From contig NZ_JACHMX010000001.1 in assembly GCF_014205155.1 (NCBI RefSeq), forward strand, positions 5,084,001 to 5,148,000: a DNA stretch of 64,000 bases, in the 5' to 3' direction. The position numbers and the translations under genes were made by a program. The DNA comes from Amycolatopsis umgeniensis (lineage in GTDB: Bacteria > Actinomycetota > Actinomycetes > Mycobacteriales > Pseudonocardiaceae). Below, piece by piece: positions 1 to 9,590 of the stretch. Below the pieces are notes generated by a model, which worked only from the letters and a program-made list of their open reading frames with translations, ran no database searches and was not told where the DNA came from. Numbering within the stretch: the stretch's first letter is position 1; each line of letters begins with the position of its first letter.

Positions 1-23
1 CGGACAGACTTCGGCCGTGGCAT
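1..23 (-). CDS. N-terminus of an unidentified protein (partial)
   Basis: A start codon on the minus strand at 23-21 opens a reading frame that runs off the left edge (M-P-R-P-K-S-V). It is preceded, in the minus direction, by a strong ribosome binding site (GGAGG) about six bases upstream of ATG. Only seven codons are visible, so no function can be assigned. The 135 bases between it and the thioesterase at 159 would hold its promoter and leader; an AT-richer patch lies near 130-155. Confidence 0.5.
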
Positions 24-158
24 GAAATACCTCCGGGGATCTCAGCAGGGAGAGATCTTTCGAAGGTACCGGCCGAAAAGTGCGATGATCAGCCGCTGAA
101 CGGCCCAGCCGTTTTCCGGTGTTGCGGGAAATGGAGCATAAACGGTTAAAAAGTCGAT

Positions 159-644
159 TCAGCGGGCGGCGGGGATTTCGTCGATCGCCCCGCTGAACCG
201 CGTCAGCCGCTCGCGTTCCTCTTCGTCGAGGCGCCGCGTGCTGCCTTCGGGCAGAGTGCACGCGACCCAGATGGTGCGGCAGCGCGCGTAGACGGCCATC
301 TCGTCGCGGAGCCTGCTGTTCACCACGACGTCGCAGGTCCCGATCCGGCCGACGACGGTCTCCACCTCGACCGGATGGTCGCGGAAGGTCAGCCGCCGCA
401 CGTAGCTGACGTTGTGCTTCGCGATCAGATAGGCCGGTCCTTTCGTCCGGAAGACGCGCTCACGCAGCGGGTCGAGCATGGCGACCTGGGCTTCTTGGAG
501 GTAGTCCAGCAGCCGCACGTTCCCGACGTGGCCGAGATAGTCCAGGTCGGCGACACGCAGGCGGTGGCGGTACAGGTGGATCTCGGGAGCGGGACGCGCA
601 CTGGTCGTCCCCAGCGGATGTGCGTGCACGAAGTGGATCTTCAA
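159..644 (-). CDS. Acyl-CoA thioesterase, 4HBT hotdog family
   Basis: This 161-residue protein has the hotdog-fold signature DLDYLGHVGN near residues 34-43, matching the Asp-x-x-Gly-His-x-x-Asn motif of 4-hydroxybenzoyl-CoA thioesterase-type enzymes. The Asp is normally catalytic in acyl-CoA hydrolysis. The length suits a single hotdog domain that would act as a dimer or tetramer in the cytoplasm. The longest frame begins at TTG 644; a GTG at 629 is an equally plausible start because neither has a strong ribosome binding site. The acyl substrate cannot be told from the sequence. It lies 49 bases downstream of the BtrH_N gene on the same strand. Confidence 0.8.
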   Translation of the reverse strand: MKIHFVHAHPLGTTSARPAPEIHLYRHRLRVADLDYLGHVGNVRLLDYLQEAQVAMLDPLRERVFRTKGPAYLIAKHNVSYVRRLTFRDHPVEVETVVGRIGTCDVVVNSRLRDEMAVYARCRTIWVACTLPEGSTRRLDEEERERLTRFSGAIDEIPAAR

Positions 645-693
645 GGATCGCGTGGCGATCCGGCCGCGCGGCGCAACGGACAGCTACCCGGGT

Positions 694-1881
694 TCACTCC
701 ATCAGGGCTTCGGAGAGTTCGCGGATCGCCTCGGTCTCGGCGGTGTGGATGTCCCGGATCAGCGTGCCCATCGTGGCGAAGAGGTCGCCGACCTCGACGT
801 CGGTGAACGGCATCTCGTCGTTGTAGTGCGCGCGCAGTTTCCACATTTCCGCGCCCGCCGCCGCGGCCGCGTCCTGCCCCGCGTCGCCTTCACGGACACC
901 CGCCGAAACCGCGCTGACCAGCCCGCGCACCCAGGCGAACTCCGCTGTCGACGCCGGAACGGCGGCCTCGGCCAGCTCGGCCCAGCGCTCGCCGATCCCC
1001 CGCCACGTCGACGCCTGATCGGCCAGCTCCGGGAGTTCGAGCAGGCCGGAGGCCTCGGTGAGCGCGTCGGCGAACAGCCCGCGCAGATGCCCGCCCGCCA
1101 TCCCGGCCGGGGTGACGCTCTCCCAGACGTTCAACAGCGCCCCGACAAGCCCGCGCCGCTCGCCGAAAGCGCGCGGCCAGCCCTTGGGGTCACGTTCGTC
1201 GGTCATCGCCTTCGCCCAGCGTCCCCAGGCGGGCAGCGAGAACGACTTCGACGGCGCCGAGAGGTTCCGCGCGCAGTCCGTCAGCCCGCCGCGCACGGCG
1301 GCCCGCCAGTCGGAGACCTCGCCGGGCTGAGTCGTCGCGAGCAGGTTCTTGTACGAGCCGACCCGGGCGCGCGCGGCGTCGAACGTCTTCCGGTCGACCG
1401 TCAGCGGGGCGAGGTTCCGGTCGTCGACGAGCACCCGGCCGTCCTCCTCGCCGTACGCGACGACGAAATGCCCGCCACCGCCGGACATCTCCGGTGGGAG
1501 ATGCCAGTAGCCGAGCGATTCGTTGTCGGGGAGGACGATCACCGGCCGTCCCGCCTCGAGATCGGCGGTGAGCCGTTTCGCCGCGGCGCGTTTGCCGCCG
1601 GTGGTGTGGATGTCGACGCCGAGCCCGAGACGGTCCATTGTGGACTTCAGCCACTCCTGCGGATATTGCCAGCGCGCACGGAAACCGAACACGATCGTCG
1701 ACATCGTCTCGTGCGCGAAGTCCCACAGGATGTAGCCGGCACCGATCCCGCCGGACACGGCGAAGAGCAGGGCCTCGCTGGGCGCCTTCCCGTCCGGCCC
1801 TTCGACACCGTGATGCGCCAGTACGGCCGCCACGGCCGACACGTCCGGTTGAAGCCCGCCACGCAATTCGTACTCGCTCAC
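694..1881 (-). CDS. BtrH_N / DUF4872 family protein
   Basis: This protein is 395 residues long if it starts at GTG 1881. The N-terminal half carries VSGGIGAGYILWDFAH and GGGGHFVVAYG, which resemble the cysteine-peptidase-like BtrH N-terminal domain (BtrH is the acyl transferase of butirosin biosynthesis). The C-terminal half, from about residue 170, is helical and fits DUF4872. The family is often found beside peptide or antibiotic clusters, but no such cluster is visible here. The open frame continues upstream to 2763 with no homology and runs through the neighbouring LLM gene in another frame, so the start was placed where similarity begins. The start codon lies inside a 16-bp inverted repeat (1872-1918). 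Confidence 0.65.
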   Translation of the reverse strand: MSEYELRGGLQPDVSAVAAVLAHHGVEGPDGKAPSEALLFAVSGGIGAGYILWDFAHETMSTIVFGFRARWQYPQEWLKSTMDRLGLGVDIHTTGGKRAAAKRLTADLEAGRPVIVLPDNESLGYWHLPPEMSGGGGHFVVAYGEEDGRVLVDDRNLAPLTVDRKTFDAARARVGSYKNLLATTQPGEVSDWRAAVRGGLTDCARNLSAPSKSFSLPAWGRWAKAMTDERDPKGWPRAFGERRGLVGALLNVWESVTPAGMAGGHLRGLFADALTEASGLLELPELADQASTWRGIGERWAELAEAAVPASTAEFAWVRGLVSAVSAGVREGDAGQDAAAAAGAEMWKLRAHYNDEMPFTDVEVGDLFATMGTLIRDIHTAETEAIRELSEALME

Positions 1882-1918
1882 CCCGCCATCATGCCCGTGG
1901 AAGGCGGGGTGAGCGAGT
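1872..1918. repeat. 16-bp perfect inverted repeat spanning a start codon
   Basis: Bases 1872-1887 and 1903-1918 are exact reverse complements (core CGCTCACCCCGCC / GGCGGGGTGAGCG) with a 15-base loop. The element fills the 41-base gap after the LLM gene and includes the GTG start of the BtrH_N gene. It could terminate the upstream gene, bind a regulator, or sequester the start codon in mRNA structure. Confidence 0.7.
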
Positions 1919-1922
1919 GTCG

Positions 1923-2795
1923 TCAGAGCTTTTCCGCGGCCGGGATGACGTCCGCGCCGATCTTTTCGATCAGGTCGAGGTCGGGAAGGCCGGGGATCGA
2001 ACCGAGCGCGACGTCGACACCGAGTTCGGCCAGTTTGCCGAGTGCGTCGTTGAGTTCGCCGGTATTCTCGCCCTTCGGCCCGATGTCGAGGGTGTGATAG
2101 ACGGTCTTGGTGATCTCGGCGTAGTCGCGTCCCTCGTTCTCGCAGTGCTGCTTGAGCACGCCGAGTTTGCGTTCGAGGTCCGGGCCGTTGAAAAGATTGC
2201 ACATGTCGCCGTATTTCGCGACGAACCGCAGCGTCTTCTTTTCGCCGCCGCCCCCGATCATGATCGGCGGACGCGGCTTCGACAGCGCCTGCGGAACGTT
2301 CATCAACCTTTCGGCCTGGTAGTGCTTGCCCTGGAAGGGGCCGTCGTCTTCGCTCCACATCTGGCGCACGTAGCGCAGCGTCTCTTCCAGCCGCTCGAAA
2401 CGTTCCGCGGTGGAGGGGAAGGGGAAGCCGAGCCCGCGCGATTCCTCTTCGTTCCAACCGGCCCCGATGCCGAGAATGGCGCGGCCGCCGGAAAGGACGT
2501 CCAGGGTCGTGATGGCCTTCGCCAGCAGGCCGGGCTCGCGATAGTGCACCCCGGTGACGACGGTCAGGAGTTTCACGCGTTCGGTGTGCGCGGCGAGGAA
2601 ACCGAGCGCGGTGTAGGCCTCGATCATGTCGTTCTCCACCGGGCCCACCACCGAGATCTGGAAGAAGTGGTCCATCAGGGCGAGGGAGTCGAAGCCGGCT
2701 TCGTCGGCCTTCTTGGCGACGGCCGCCAGATCGGCGCCCAGCGCGCTCGCGCCGTTCGGCCACGTGAGGTCCGGGATCTGCAAACCGAGTTTCAT
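1923..2795 (-). CDS. LLM class F420-dependent oxidoreductase
   Basis: This 290-residue protein has the luciferase-like TIM-barrel layout. It shows an N-terminal MKLGLQIPDLTWP strand, a LMDHFFQ motif near residue 40, LSGGRAILGIGAGWNEEE near residues 102-119, and a PIMIGGGGEKK strand near residue 180 of the kind that contacts cofactor phosphate. The LSGGR and GAGWNEEE motifs are usual in actinobacterial F420-dependent members. The likely role is a cytoplasmic hydride transfer on an unknown substrate. It ends 41 bases before the BtrH_N gene, so the two may be co-transcribed. Confidence 0.85.
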   Translation of the reverse strand: MKLGLQIPDLTWPNGASALGADLAAVAKKADEAGFDSLALMDHFFQISVVGPVENDMIEAYTALGFLAAHTERVKLLTVVTGVHYREPGLLAKAITTLDVLSGGRAILGIGAGWNEEESRGLGFPFPSTAERFERLEETLRYVRQMWSEDDGPFQGKHYQAERLMNVPQALSKPRPPIMIGGGGEKKTLRFVAKYGDMCNLFNGPDLERKLGVLKQHCENEGRDYAEITKTVYHTLDIGPKGENTGELNDALGKLAELGVDVALGSIPGLPDLDLIEKIGADVIPAAEKL

Positions 2796-2834
2796 GCTTT
2801 CGACGGTATACCCGGAGTTACTCCACGTGAGACC

Positions 2835-3803
2835 TCAGAAATCCCGGATCAGGGAAACCCTGCCGCGCAAGGGATCCGTCACGTACACCGTTTTGGTGCG
2901 CTGGTCGATCGCGACCGCGCCGGGGTTCACGCCGAGTGACAGGTCACCGGTGAGCAGGTTCGTCACGCCGTCGATCCGGGCGACGCCGTTGGGGCCTCCG
3001 TTGGCGTACACGGTGTTCGTACCCTGATGGACCGCGACCGCCGACGATTCCGAGCGCAGCAGCACGGTCGCTTTTTCTTTGCGTTCATTCGCGTCCACAA
3101 CGGACAGATGATGGATCGCCGAATTCGCGACGAACACGGTTCCGCTCCCGCGGTGCACGGTGACCCCCGTCGGCGACTTGCCGACCGGGATCCCGCCGGT
3201 GAACTTCTCCGCGCCGAAGTCGAAGACCTCGAGGGAGTCCGTGCGCGTGCTGGTGGCGTACGCGAGCTTGCGGCCGCCGTCCACCGCGATCGAGGACAGG
3301 CCGGGCGTGGGCGCGGGGATCAGCTTCAGCAGGCGGCAGCCGACGCCGTCGATCACGGCGAGCGTTCCGGTGAGGTCGCTGACCGCGTAGATGCGGTTCG
3401 CCTGCTCGTCGATGTCGACACCGGACGCGCCGGGGCCTGCGGGCACCACGCTGATGACCTCGTTGGCCAGTCCGTCGAGGACGAGGACGGTCCCCGCGGG
3501 CGGATTGGTCACGAAGACCCGGTTGGTCACGGTGTCCACGGCCAGACCGGCGGGCTCGCCGCCGACCGGGATCACCGCGCCGACGGTGCCGCTCCGCGAG
3601 TCGAGTACGACGACCGTGCCGGTGGACGGATCCGAGACGTAGGCGAAGCCGGTGACGGAATTCACCGCGATCGCCTCCGGGGTGCCCCCGACCTCGACGA
3701 GGAGGACTTTCTCGGCTCTGGCCGCCGGAGCGAAGGCGATCGCCGAAGCGCCGGCCGCGGCCAGCGTGAGCAGGGCTCGGCGGCTCAGTTCGGGTCCTCG
3801 CAC
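2835..3803 (-). CDS. Tat-exported YVTN/YncE-type beta-propeller protein
   Basis: This 322-residue protein starts at GTG 3803 behind a GGGGAGG ribosome binding site. Residues 1-30 form a twin-arginine signal (SRRALLTLAAAGAS, then APAARA as the cleavage region). The mature part is built from about seven repeats of roughly 40 residues with the pattern VxxxTNxVYVxxPxxGTVxVxD, typical of YVTN beta-propellers such as YncE. No catalytic residues are evident, so it is probably a binding protein outside the membrane. It is divergent from htpX across 134 bases. Confidence 0.8.
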   Translation of the reverse strand: MRGPELSRRALLTLAAAGASAIAFAPAARAEKVLLVEVGGTPEAIAVNSVTGFAYVSDPSTGTVVVLDSRSGTVGAVIPVGGEPAGLAVDTVTNRVFVTNPPAGTVLVLDGLANEVISVVPAGPGASGVDIDEQANRIYAVSDLTGTLAVIDGVGCRLLKLIPAPTPGLSSIAVDGGRKLAYATSTRTDSLEVFDFGAEKFTGGIPVGKSPTGVTVHRGSGTVFVANSAIHHLSVVDANERKEKATVLLRSESSAVAVHQGTNTVYANGGPNGVARIDGVTNLLTGDLSLGVNPGAVAIDQRTKTVYVTDPLRGRVSLIRDF

Positions 3804-3937
3804 GGGCGCCTCCCCATGATCGTTCCGGAGCTCGACGATAACCCGCGGTCCGGCCGGGCGAAGGAACTTCGCGTCCCCCGATCGCGTTGTTTCCGATGAG
3901 TAACCCCCACCCCGGAGAAAGAAAGGAGCAGGACGCC

Positions 3938-4804
3938 GTGCACAAACACCAGAACGGACTGAAGACCGTCGTCCTGCTCGGCGTGCTGTCCGCGCTCATC
4001 GTCGGGATCAGCGGTTTCTTCGGACGGGGCGCGCTGGTCATCGGCCTGGTGGTGGCGCTCGCCGTCAACGCCTACGCGTATTTCAACTCCGACAAGCTGG
4101 CGCTGCGGGCGATGCGCGCCCGGGCGGTTTCCGAGGCCGAGCAGCCCGCGATGTACCGGATCGTGCGCGAGCTGGCGACCACCGCGCGTCAGCCGATGCC
4201 GAGCCTCTACATCAGCCCCACGCAGGCCCCGAACGCCTTCGCCACCGGCCGCAGCCCCCGGCACGCCGCGGTGTGCTGCACGACCGGCATCCTCGACCTG
4301 CTCGACGAGCGCGAACTGCGCGCGGTGCTCGGGCACGAACTGTCCCATGTCTACAACCGCGACATCCTCATTTCGTGCGTCGCGGGCGCGCTGGCGAGCG
4401 TGATCAGCGTGATCGCCAACATCGCGATGTTCGCGAGCATCTTCGGCGGCAACGACCGCGAGGAGGGCGACAGTCCGCTGGTCGCGCTGCTCCTGGTGCT
4501 GATCGGGCCGATCGCGGCCGCCATCGTGAAGCTCGGGGTGAGCCGCTCGCGGGAATATCAGGCCGACGCGTCGGGCGCGGAGCTCACCGGAGACCCGCTC
4601 GGCCTGGCGTCGGCGCTGCGGAAACTCGACCGGGGGACCCGCGCGGCGCCACTCGTGCCGGAGCCGAAGCTCGTCTCGCAGTCGCACCTCATGATCGCGA
4701 ACCCCTTCCGCTCGGGCGAGGGCCTCTCGAAGCTCTTCTCGACCCACCCCCCGATGGACGAACGCATCCGGCGCCTCGAAGAGATGGCCCGCCGCCCCTT
4801 CTGA
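3938..4804 (+). CDS. htpX: M48 family zinc metalloprotease HtpX
   Basis: This 288-residue inner-membrane protease degrades misfolded membrane proteins under stress. Two N-terminal membrane segments (about residues 9-25 and 31-47) are followed by the zinc motif HELSH near residue 132, then two further hydrophobic stretches, and the third-ligand region [10 protein letters not shown] near residue 205. The start was set at GTG 3938 because AAAGGAGC precedes it and [10 protein letters not shown] matches the usual HtpX N-terminus. An upstream in-frame ATG at 3887 would add 17 unlikely residues. Confidence 0.92.
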   Translation: MHKHQNGLKTVVLLGVLSALIVGISGFFGRGALVIGLVVALAVNAYAYFNSDKLALRAMRARAVSEAEQPAMYRIVRELATTARQPMPSLYISPTQAPNAFATGRSPRHAAVCCTTGILDLLDERELRAVLGHELSHVYNRDILISCVAGALASVISVIANIAMFASIFGGNDREEGDSPLVALLLVLIGPIAAAIVKLGVSRSREYQADASGAELTGDPLGLASALRKLDRGTRAAPLVPEPKLVSQSHLMIANPFRSGEGLSKLFSTHPPMDERIRRLEEMARRPF

Positions 4805-4813
4805 CCAGCCGGA

Positions 4814-4874
4814 TCGCGTTTAGCCCGCTAAAGGCGAGTCGCCGCCGGGATCGCGTTTAGCCCGCTAAAGGCGA
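4814..4874. repeat. Two tandem copies of the TTTAGC palindromic intergenic repeat
   Basis: Copies at 4814-4837 and 4851-4874 are identical over 24 bases, with core TTTAGCCCGCTAAA flanked by GCG and GGCG. They lie just after the htpX stop codon and before a divergent-function gene pair. They belong to a dispersed family found at 14 places in this window. Confidence 0.85.
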
Positions 4875-4891
4875 GGTCGCCGGGGGTGTCT

Positions 4892-4920
4892 CACCTCGTG
4901 GGAGAGGGAATCCCGAGGTG
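4892..4920 (+). other. Leader hairpin before the LLM monooxygenase pair
   Basis: CACCTCG (4892-4898) pairs with CGAGGTG (4914-4920) around a purine-rich loop, ending 20 bases before ATG 4941. The loop contains GGGAGAGGGA and the base of the stem is close to the ribosome binding region. It may modulate translation; there is no match to a riboswitch class I can recognise. Confidence 0.3.
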
Positions 4921-4940
4921 GGCGCGGGAGTTCCCCGGGC

Positions 4941-6014
4941 ATGGGTTCCGCACAGCAGTTGCACCTCGGGGTCGCGCTCGACGGGGCCGGGCAGCACCCG
5001 GCCGCTTGGCGGGTTTCCGGCATCCGCCCGGCCGCCTTGTTCACCGCCGCCCACTACCTAGCCCACGCGAGGCTCGCCGAAGCGGCTTCGCTCGACTTCG
5101 TCACCCTCGACGACACCCTCGCGCTCCAGCCGGGCGGCGAAGAGGTCGTCCGGGGCAGGCTCGACGCGCTGCTGACCTTTGCCGCGCTGGCCCCCGTGAC
5201 CAGCGGGATCGGCCTCGTCCCGACGGTCACCACCACGCACACCGAGCCCTTCCACCTCTCGACGGCAGTCGCCTCGCTCGACTTCGCGAGCCGCGGCCGC
5301 GCCGGCGTCCTCGCGGTGCCTTCGCGCACCGAAGCCGAGGTCGCCCACTTCGGCAGGCGCACGCTGCCGTCCGAGGTGGACGCCGAAGCGGAGAATGCCG
5401 AGGTCGTCGACGTCATCGCCCGCCTCTGGGACAGCTGGGAGGACGGCGCGATCATCCGCGACGAGCCCACCGGCCGCTTCATCGATCGCGAGAAACTGCA
5501 CTACGTCGACTTCGAGGGCCGCTTCTTCAGCGTCAAGGGACCTTCGATCACGCCGCGTCCGCCGCAGGGCCACCCCGTCGTCGCGGTGTACGGCGACTCG
5601 CCGTACGCGCAGGGCGCCGAGGTCGTCCTGATCGACGAGATCCGGGACGCCCGCGTGCGCTTCCCGGGCGCCAAGCTCCTGGCCGGCCTGTCGGTCGTGC
5701 TCGCCGAGACCGAGCAGGCGGCCATCGACCGCCGTCACGCCCTGGAGGCCTACGCCCCCTTCCCCACGGGCGGCCTCAGCTTCACCGGCACCCCGGCCGA
5801 CCTCGCCGCCGAACTGCCCCGCCTCGCCGCCGCGAGCGGTCTCGACGGCTTCCACATCCGGCCCGCCGTCCTGCCCGACGACTTGGAGCTCTTCACCGCC
5901 GAGACCGTCCCCGCCCTCCAGGCCGCGGGCGTGTTCCGGCAGGCCTACACCGGCACCACCCTGCGCGACCATCTCGGCCTCGGGGTCGCCGCCAACCAGT
6001 ACGCGGAGGCGTGA
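4941..6014 (+). CDS. LLM class flavin-dependent monooxygenase
   Basis: This 357-residue luciferase-like protein has a TIM-barrel layout, with a LGVALDGAGQHPAAW start, SLDFVTLDDTLAL, and a C-terminal GVFRQAYTGTTLRDHLGL segment shared with its downstream partner. It resembles the alkanesulfonate and sulfone monooxygenase branch, which uses FMNH2 supplied by a separate reductase. No reductase gene is adjacent. Only 3 bases separate it from the NtaA-type gene at 6018, so the two form an operon. Compared with its partner it is shorter and lacks the insertion regions, so the substrates may differ. Confidence 0.8.
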   Translation: MGSAQQLHLGVALDGAGQHPAAWRVSGIRPAALFTAAHYLAHARLAEAASLDFVTLDDTLALQPGGEEVVRGRLDALLTFAALAPVTSGIGLVPTVTTTHTEPFHLSTAVASLDFASRGRAGVLAVPSRTEAEVAHFGRRTLPSEVDAEAENAEVVDVIARLWDSWEDGAIIRDEPTGRFIDREKLHYVDFEGRFFSVKGPSITPRPPQGHPVVAVYGDSPYAQGAEVVLIDEIRDARVRFPGAKLLAGLSVVLAETEQAAIDRRHALEAYAPFPTGGLSFTGTPADLAAELPRLAAASGLDGFHIRPAVLPDDLELFTAETVPALQAAGVFRQAYTGTTLRDHLGLGVAANQYAEA

Positions 6015-6017
6015 CAG

Positions 6018-7334
6018 ATGCCCAAGCAGGTCAAACTCGCCGCCCATTTCCCCGGCGTCAACAACACGACCGTGTGGAGCGACCCGCGTTCGGGTAGCCA
6101 AATCGACTTTTCGTCCTTCGAACATCTCGCGCGCACGGCCGAGCGGGGCAAGTTCGACTTCCTGTTCCTCGCCGAAGGCCTGCGCCTGCGCGAGCACGCG
6201 GGCGAGATCCTCGACTCCGACGTCGTCGGGCGGCCGAACACCACCACCGTGCTGGCCGCGCTTTCCGCGGTCACCACCCGGCTCGGCCTCGCGGGAACAC
6301 TGTCCTCGACCTTCAACGAGCCTTACGAGGTCGCGCGGCAGGTCGCGAGCATCGACCACCTCTCCGGCGGCCGCGCCGCGTGGAACGTCGTCACCTCACC
6401 GGACGCGTGGACGGGACAGAACTTCCGGCGAGGCGGCTTCCTGAAACGCGAGGACCGCTACCAGCGCGCCGAGGAATTCCTCGCCACCGTCCGCGAACTC
6501 TGGGACAGCTGGGCACCCGACGCGGTGGTGGGGGACAAGGAGAACGGTGTCTTCGCCCGCGGCATCGACCGCTTCGTCCACAAGGGACAGCAGTTCGACA
6601 TCCGCGGTGAGTTCACTGTCCCGAGGACACCGCAAGGTCAGCCGATTGTCATCCAGGCCGGGGATTCCGACGAAGGCAGGGAGTTCGCCGCCAAGACCGC
6701 CGACGTCATCTTCAGCCGCCACGGGTCGCTGGAAAGCGGCAAGGAGTTCTTCGCCGACATCAAGCGACGGCTGCCCGTCCACGGCCGCGAGCCCGGCGAG
6801 CTGCTGATCATGCCCGCCGCGACGTTCGTCCTCGGCGACACTGAGGAGGAGGCACACGAGTACGCCCGCGAGATCCGCTACCAGCAGGTGCGCCCGGCGA
6901 CCGCGATCCAGTTCCTCGAACAGGTCTGGAGCCGCGACCTCTCCGCCTACGACGCCGACGGCCCGCTACCCGAGATCGACCCGGACCCCGACGCCGAACC
7001 GCTGACCTGGGGCCGGGTCCGGCACGAGAAGGATCAGCTGGCCGTGGCCGCGAAATGGCGGGCGATCGCGGAGGAGAAGAAGCTCTCGATCCGCGAACTG
7101 GTCATCGAGGTGACCGCGCGCCAGCAGTTCGTCGGCACCGCCCGTCAGGTCGCGGACTCGGTGGACGAGTACGTCCAGAGCGACGCCGCCGACGGCTTCG
7201 TGCTGGTGCCGCATCTGACGCCGGGCGGGCTGGACGTGTTCGTCGACGAAGTCGTCCCTCATCTGCAGGAACGCGGTGTCTTCCGGACGGACTACACCGG
7301 CGACACCCTGCGGGAGCACCTGTTCAGCCGGTAG
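6018..7334 (+). CDS. NtaA/DmoA family FMN-dependent monooxygenase
   Basis: This 438-residue protein has features of the NtaA/SnaA/DmoA family: [15 protein letters not shown] at the N-terminus, [13 protein letters not shown], the family hallmark [10 protein letters not shown] near residue 125, and a [18 protein letters not shown] strand near residue 215. Relatives oxidise nitrilotriacetate, EDTA, dibenzothiophene or dimethylsulfide with reduced FMN. It probably acts in sulfur or carbon scavenging together with the preceding LLM enzyme. Its stop codon overlaps the convergent rmlA stop by 11 bases. Confidence 0.88.
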   Translation: MPKQVKLAAHFPGVNNTTVWSDPRSGSQIDFSSFEHLARTAERGKFDFLFLAEGLRLREHAGEILDSDVVGRPNTTTVLAALSAVTTRLGLAGTLSSTFNEPYEVARQVASIDHLSGGRAAWNVVTSPDAWTGQNFRRGGFLKREDRYQRAEEFLATVRELWDSWAPDAVVGDKENGVFARGIDRFVHKGQQFDIRGEFTVPRTPQGQPIVIQAGDSDEGREFAAKTADVIFSRHGSLESGKEFFADIKRRLPVHGREPGELLIMPAATFVLGDTEEEAHEYAREIRYQQVRPATAIQFLEQVWSRDLSAYDADGPLPEIDPDPDAEPLTWGRVRHEKDQLAVAAKWRAIAEEKKLSIRELVIEVTARQQFVGTARQVADSVDEYVQSDAADGFVLVPHLTPGGLDVFVDEVVPHLQERGVFRTDYTGDTLREHLFSR

Positions 7335-8205
7335 CGCCCTGGGAGCGGGCGACGTTCATCAGGTATTCGCCGTAGCCGGACTTCGCCAGCTTCGCACCGA
7401 GCGCGAAACACTGGTCGGCGTCGATGAAGCCCATCCGCAGCGCGACCTCCTCGAGACAGGCGATCCGGACGCCCGTCCGGTGCTCGAGGACCTGCACGAA
7501 CTGGCCCGCTTCCAGCAGCGAGTCGTGCGTGCCGGTGTCGAGCCACGCGAACCCGCGGCCGAGGTCGACCAGGGTCGCGCGGTCCTGCCGCAGGTAGGCG
7601 AGGTTGACGTCCGTGATCTCGAGTTCGCCCCGCGGCGAGGGCTTGAGCTCGCGGGCGATCTCGACGACCTGGTTGTCGTAGAAGTACAGGCCGGTGATGG
7701 CCTTGTTCGACTTCGGCTTCTCGGGCTTCTCCTCGATGGAGAGGAGCTTGCCGTCGGCGTCGATCTCGCCGACGCCGTAGCGCTGCGGATCCTTCACCGG
7801 ATACCCGAACAGCACGCAGCCGTCGAGCGCGGTCACGGCGGCTTGCAGCCTGCTGGAGAACCCCTGGCCGTAGAAGATGTTGTCACCGAGCACGAGCGCG
7901 ACCTCGTCGTCGCCGATGAAGTCCGCGCCGATGACGAACGCCTCGGCCAGCCCGTTGGGGGCGGCCTGTTCGGCGTAGCTGAAGCTGAGCCCGAACTGGC
8001 TGCCGTCGCCGAGCAGCCTGCGGAAATGCGGAAGGTCGACGGGGGTCGAGATGATCAGGATCTCGCGGATCCCGGCGAACATCAGCACCGAGATCGGGTA
8101 GTAGATCATCGGTTTGTCGTAGACCGGCAACAGCTGTTTCGAGACCGCCTGGGTGATGGGATGCAGACGCGTCCCACTTCCCCCGGCCAGCACGATGCCC
8201 TTCAT
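7324..8205 (-). CDS. rmlA: Glucose-1-phosphate thymidylyltransferase
   Basis: This 293-residue enzyme makes dTDP-glucose from dTTP and glucose-1-phosphate, the first step to dTDP-L-rhamnose and other deoxysugars. The nucleotide-binding motif [17 protein letters not shown] is at residues 8-24, followed by [23 protein letters not shown] and [10 protein letters not shown]. The length matches RmlA of the short, tetrameric type. It stands alone; the other dTDP-rhamnose genes are not in this window. Cytoplasmic. Confidence 0.95.
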   Translation of the reverse strand: MKGIVLAGGSGTRLHPITQAVSKQLLPVYDKPMIYYPISVLMFAGIREILIISTPVDLPHFRRLLGDGSQFGLSFSYAEQAAPNGLAEAFVIGADFIGDDEVALVLGDNIFYGQGFSSRLQAAVTALDGCVLFGYPVKDPQRYGVGEIDADGKLLSIEEKPEKPKSNKAITGLYFYDNQVVEIARELKPSPRGELEITDVNLAYLRQDRATLVDLGRGFAWLDTGTHDSLLEAGQFVQVLEHRTGVRIACLEEVALRMGFIDADQCFALGAKLAKSGYGEYLMNVARSQGATG

Positions 8206-8258
8206 CCGTCGCCCCCGCTTCGTAGCCGTTCGCTCGACGGCTCACACTACCGGGTGGA

Positions 8259-9407
8259 TCAGAACGCGGGGCCCTTCGCGAAGTACGCCTTGCAGCCGAG
8301 GTTGTACTCGGTGGAGATCTGCAGCACGTTCTTGCCGCCGTCGACAGGCAGCAGCGTCGAGCTGTAGTTGGGGCAGAAGTTGTTGTGGATGCCGGTGATG
8401 TGCACGGGTGCGGGCAGTTCGTACCAGTTCCCGGCGCCGAAGTTGTCGTTCGCGAGCAGGACCTGGCCGTTCTTGTCCTGGGGGACCCCGGCGGCGTTGG
8501 TGTAGATCTGCCCGACCATCACCAGCCGCACGCCGTTCGGGCCGCCGGGGAACAGCGTGATCGTCTGGGCGTGCTGGAAGTAGTTGCCGCTGGCGGTGGT
8601 GACGCGGGTGCCGGGGTCGAGCGGATCGCCCCAGTTGGCGCCGTCGGAGGAGATCTTGAAGTACGGGTCGCAGTAGCGGTTGCCGTAGTTGCAGATCTCG
8701 TAGGCCAGGTAGTACCGGCCGTCGGGGAGACGCCGGATGATCGGCATCCCCGGCCGCACCCGGTGGGGCGGGATGGCCATGGTGCGCTGCTTGGTGCCCC
8801 AGTGCACCCCGTCGGTGGAGGCGACCCGGTTCATCACCTGCGCGAACTGCGGCGCCTCGGTCTCGTCCGCGTAGTGCAACCACAGCGTGCCGCCCGCGTC
8901 GACGACGAACTCCGGCTCCCAGATGCCGTCGTGGTTGTGCGAACGGGCGGCTTCGGACAGGAAGGCCCAGCTGCGGCCGGCGTCACGGCTGTACCAGATC
9001 TTGATGCCGATCCGCCGCTGCGGACCGGCGTCCTGACGGTAACTCGCGGCCCACAGCAAGGTGCCCGCGCGAAGCCTGCCGACCCGCTGCGGCAGCTCGT
9101 ACAGCGTTCCGCAGCACATGCCGTAGCGGCCGTCGCGGTCGCGAACCTCGCCGATCTTGTGGAAGCTCTGCCCCTCGTCGGTGCTTTCCATGATCGGGGT
9201 GAACTTGCCGCTGGCGTCTTCGCTGGTCAGCGACGCGAGGATGCGGCCGCGGCCGATCGCGGAATGCTCCAGGCGGATGAGCCGCGCGTACGAGCCGTAG
9301 CCGGGCACGAGCTGTTGGCGTTCCGCGGCCTGCGCGGAGGTGAACAGCGATGCGATCACGGTGAGTGACAGCGTGAGGGCGAGTGCGGAGCTGAAACGGC
9401 GCTTCAT
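8259..9407 (-). CDS. Secreted sialidase-like beta-propeller protein
   Basis: This 382-residue protein starts at ATG 9407 behind AAGGAAGG. Residues 1-28 form a Sec signal (MKRRFSSALALTLSLTVIA, then SAQA). Several Asp-box-type motifs are visible (STDEGQSFHKIG, SRDAGRSWAFL, STDGVHWG, SSDGANWGDP), which are typical of six-bladed BNR/sialidase propellers. The GH33 catalytic Arg triad and Tyr/Glu pair cannot be confirmed by eye, so glycosidase activity is uncertain. Six or more cysteines after the signal suggest disulfides. The open frame extends to 10151, but that extension is antisense to a lipoprotein gene and was rejected. Confidence 0.75.
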   Translation of the reverse strand: MKRRFSSALALTLSLTVIASLFTSAQAAERQQLVPGYGSYARLIRLEHSAIGRGRILASLTSEDASGKFTPIMESTDEGQSFHKIGEVRDRDGRYGMCCGTLYELPQRVGRLRAGTLLWAASYRQDAGPQRRIGIKIWYSRDAGRSWAFLSEAARSHNHDGIWEPEFVVDAGGTLWLHYADETEAPQFAQVMNRVASTDGVHWGTKQRTMAIPPHRVRPGMPIIRRLPDGRYYLAYEICNYGNRYCDPYFKISSDGANWGDPLDPGTRVTTASGNYFQHAQTITLFPGGPNGVRLVMVGQIYTNAAGVPQDKNGQVLLANDNFGAGNWYELPAPVHITGIHNNFCPNYSSTLLPVDGGKNVLQISTEYNLGCKAYFAKGPAF

Positions 9408-9590
9408 CGGGACCTTCCTTGAACGCGGTCGCCGGATTACAACACGGACATTTGTCCATTTCGGACTCCCGCGAAGGCGTTGCGGCAGAAACCCACGCCC
9501 GAGTGGCGTGAATCGCTCGGCCGGGTGGCCCGGTAACGCTGGGCTATCGGCCCGCGAAGATCCCATGACCGAACAGCTAGGGGGACGTAC

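Noticed and set aside
694..2763. A 689-residue fused protein including the LLM gene region
   Set aside because: The N-terminal part is an out-of-frame reading of the LLM gene; similarity to BtrH_N begins at 1881.
4814..4874. ParB binding sites (parS)
   Set aside because: The palindrome core TTTAGC..GCTAAA does not match the parS sequence TGTTTCACGTGAAACA.
4876..4940. SAM-type riboswitch upstream of the flavin monooxygenase pair
   Set aside because: Only 65 bases with one short hairpin; no recognised riboswitch core is visible.
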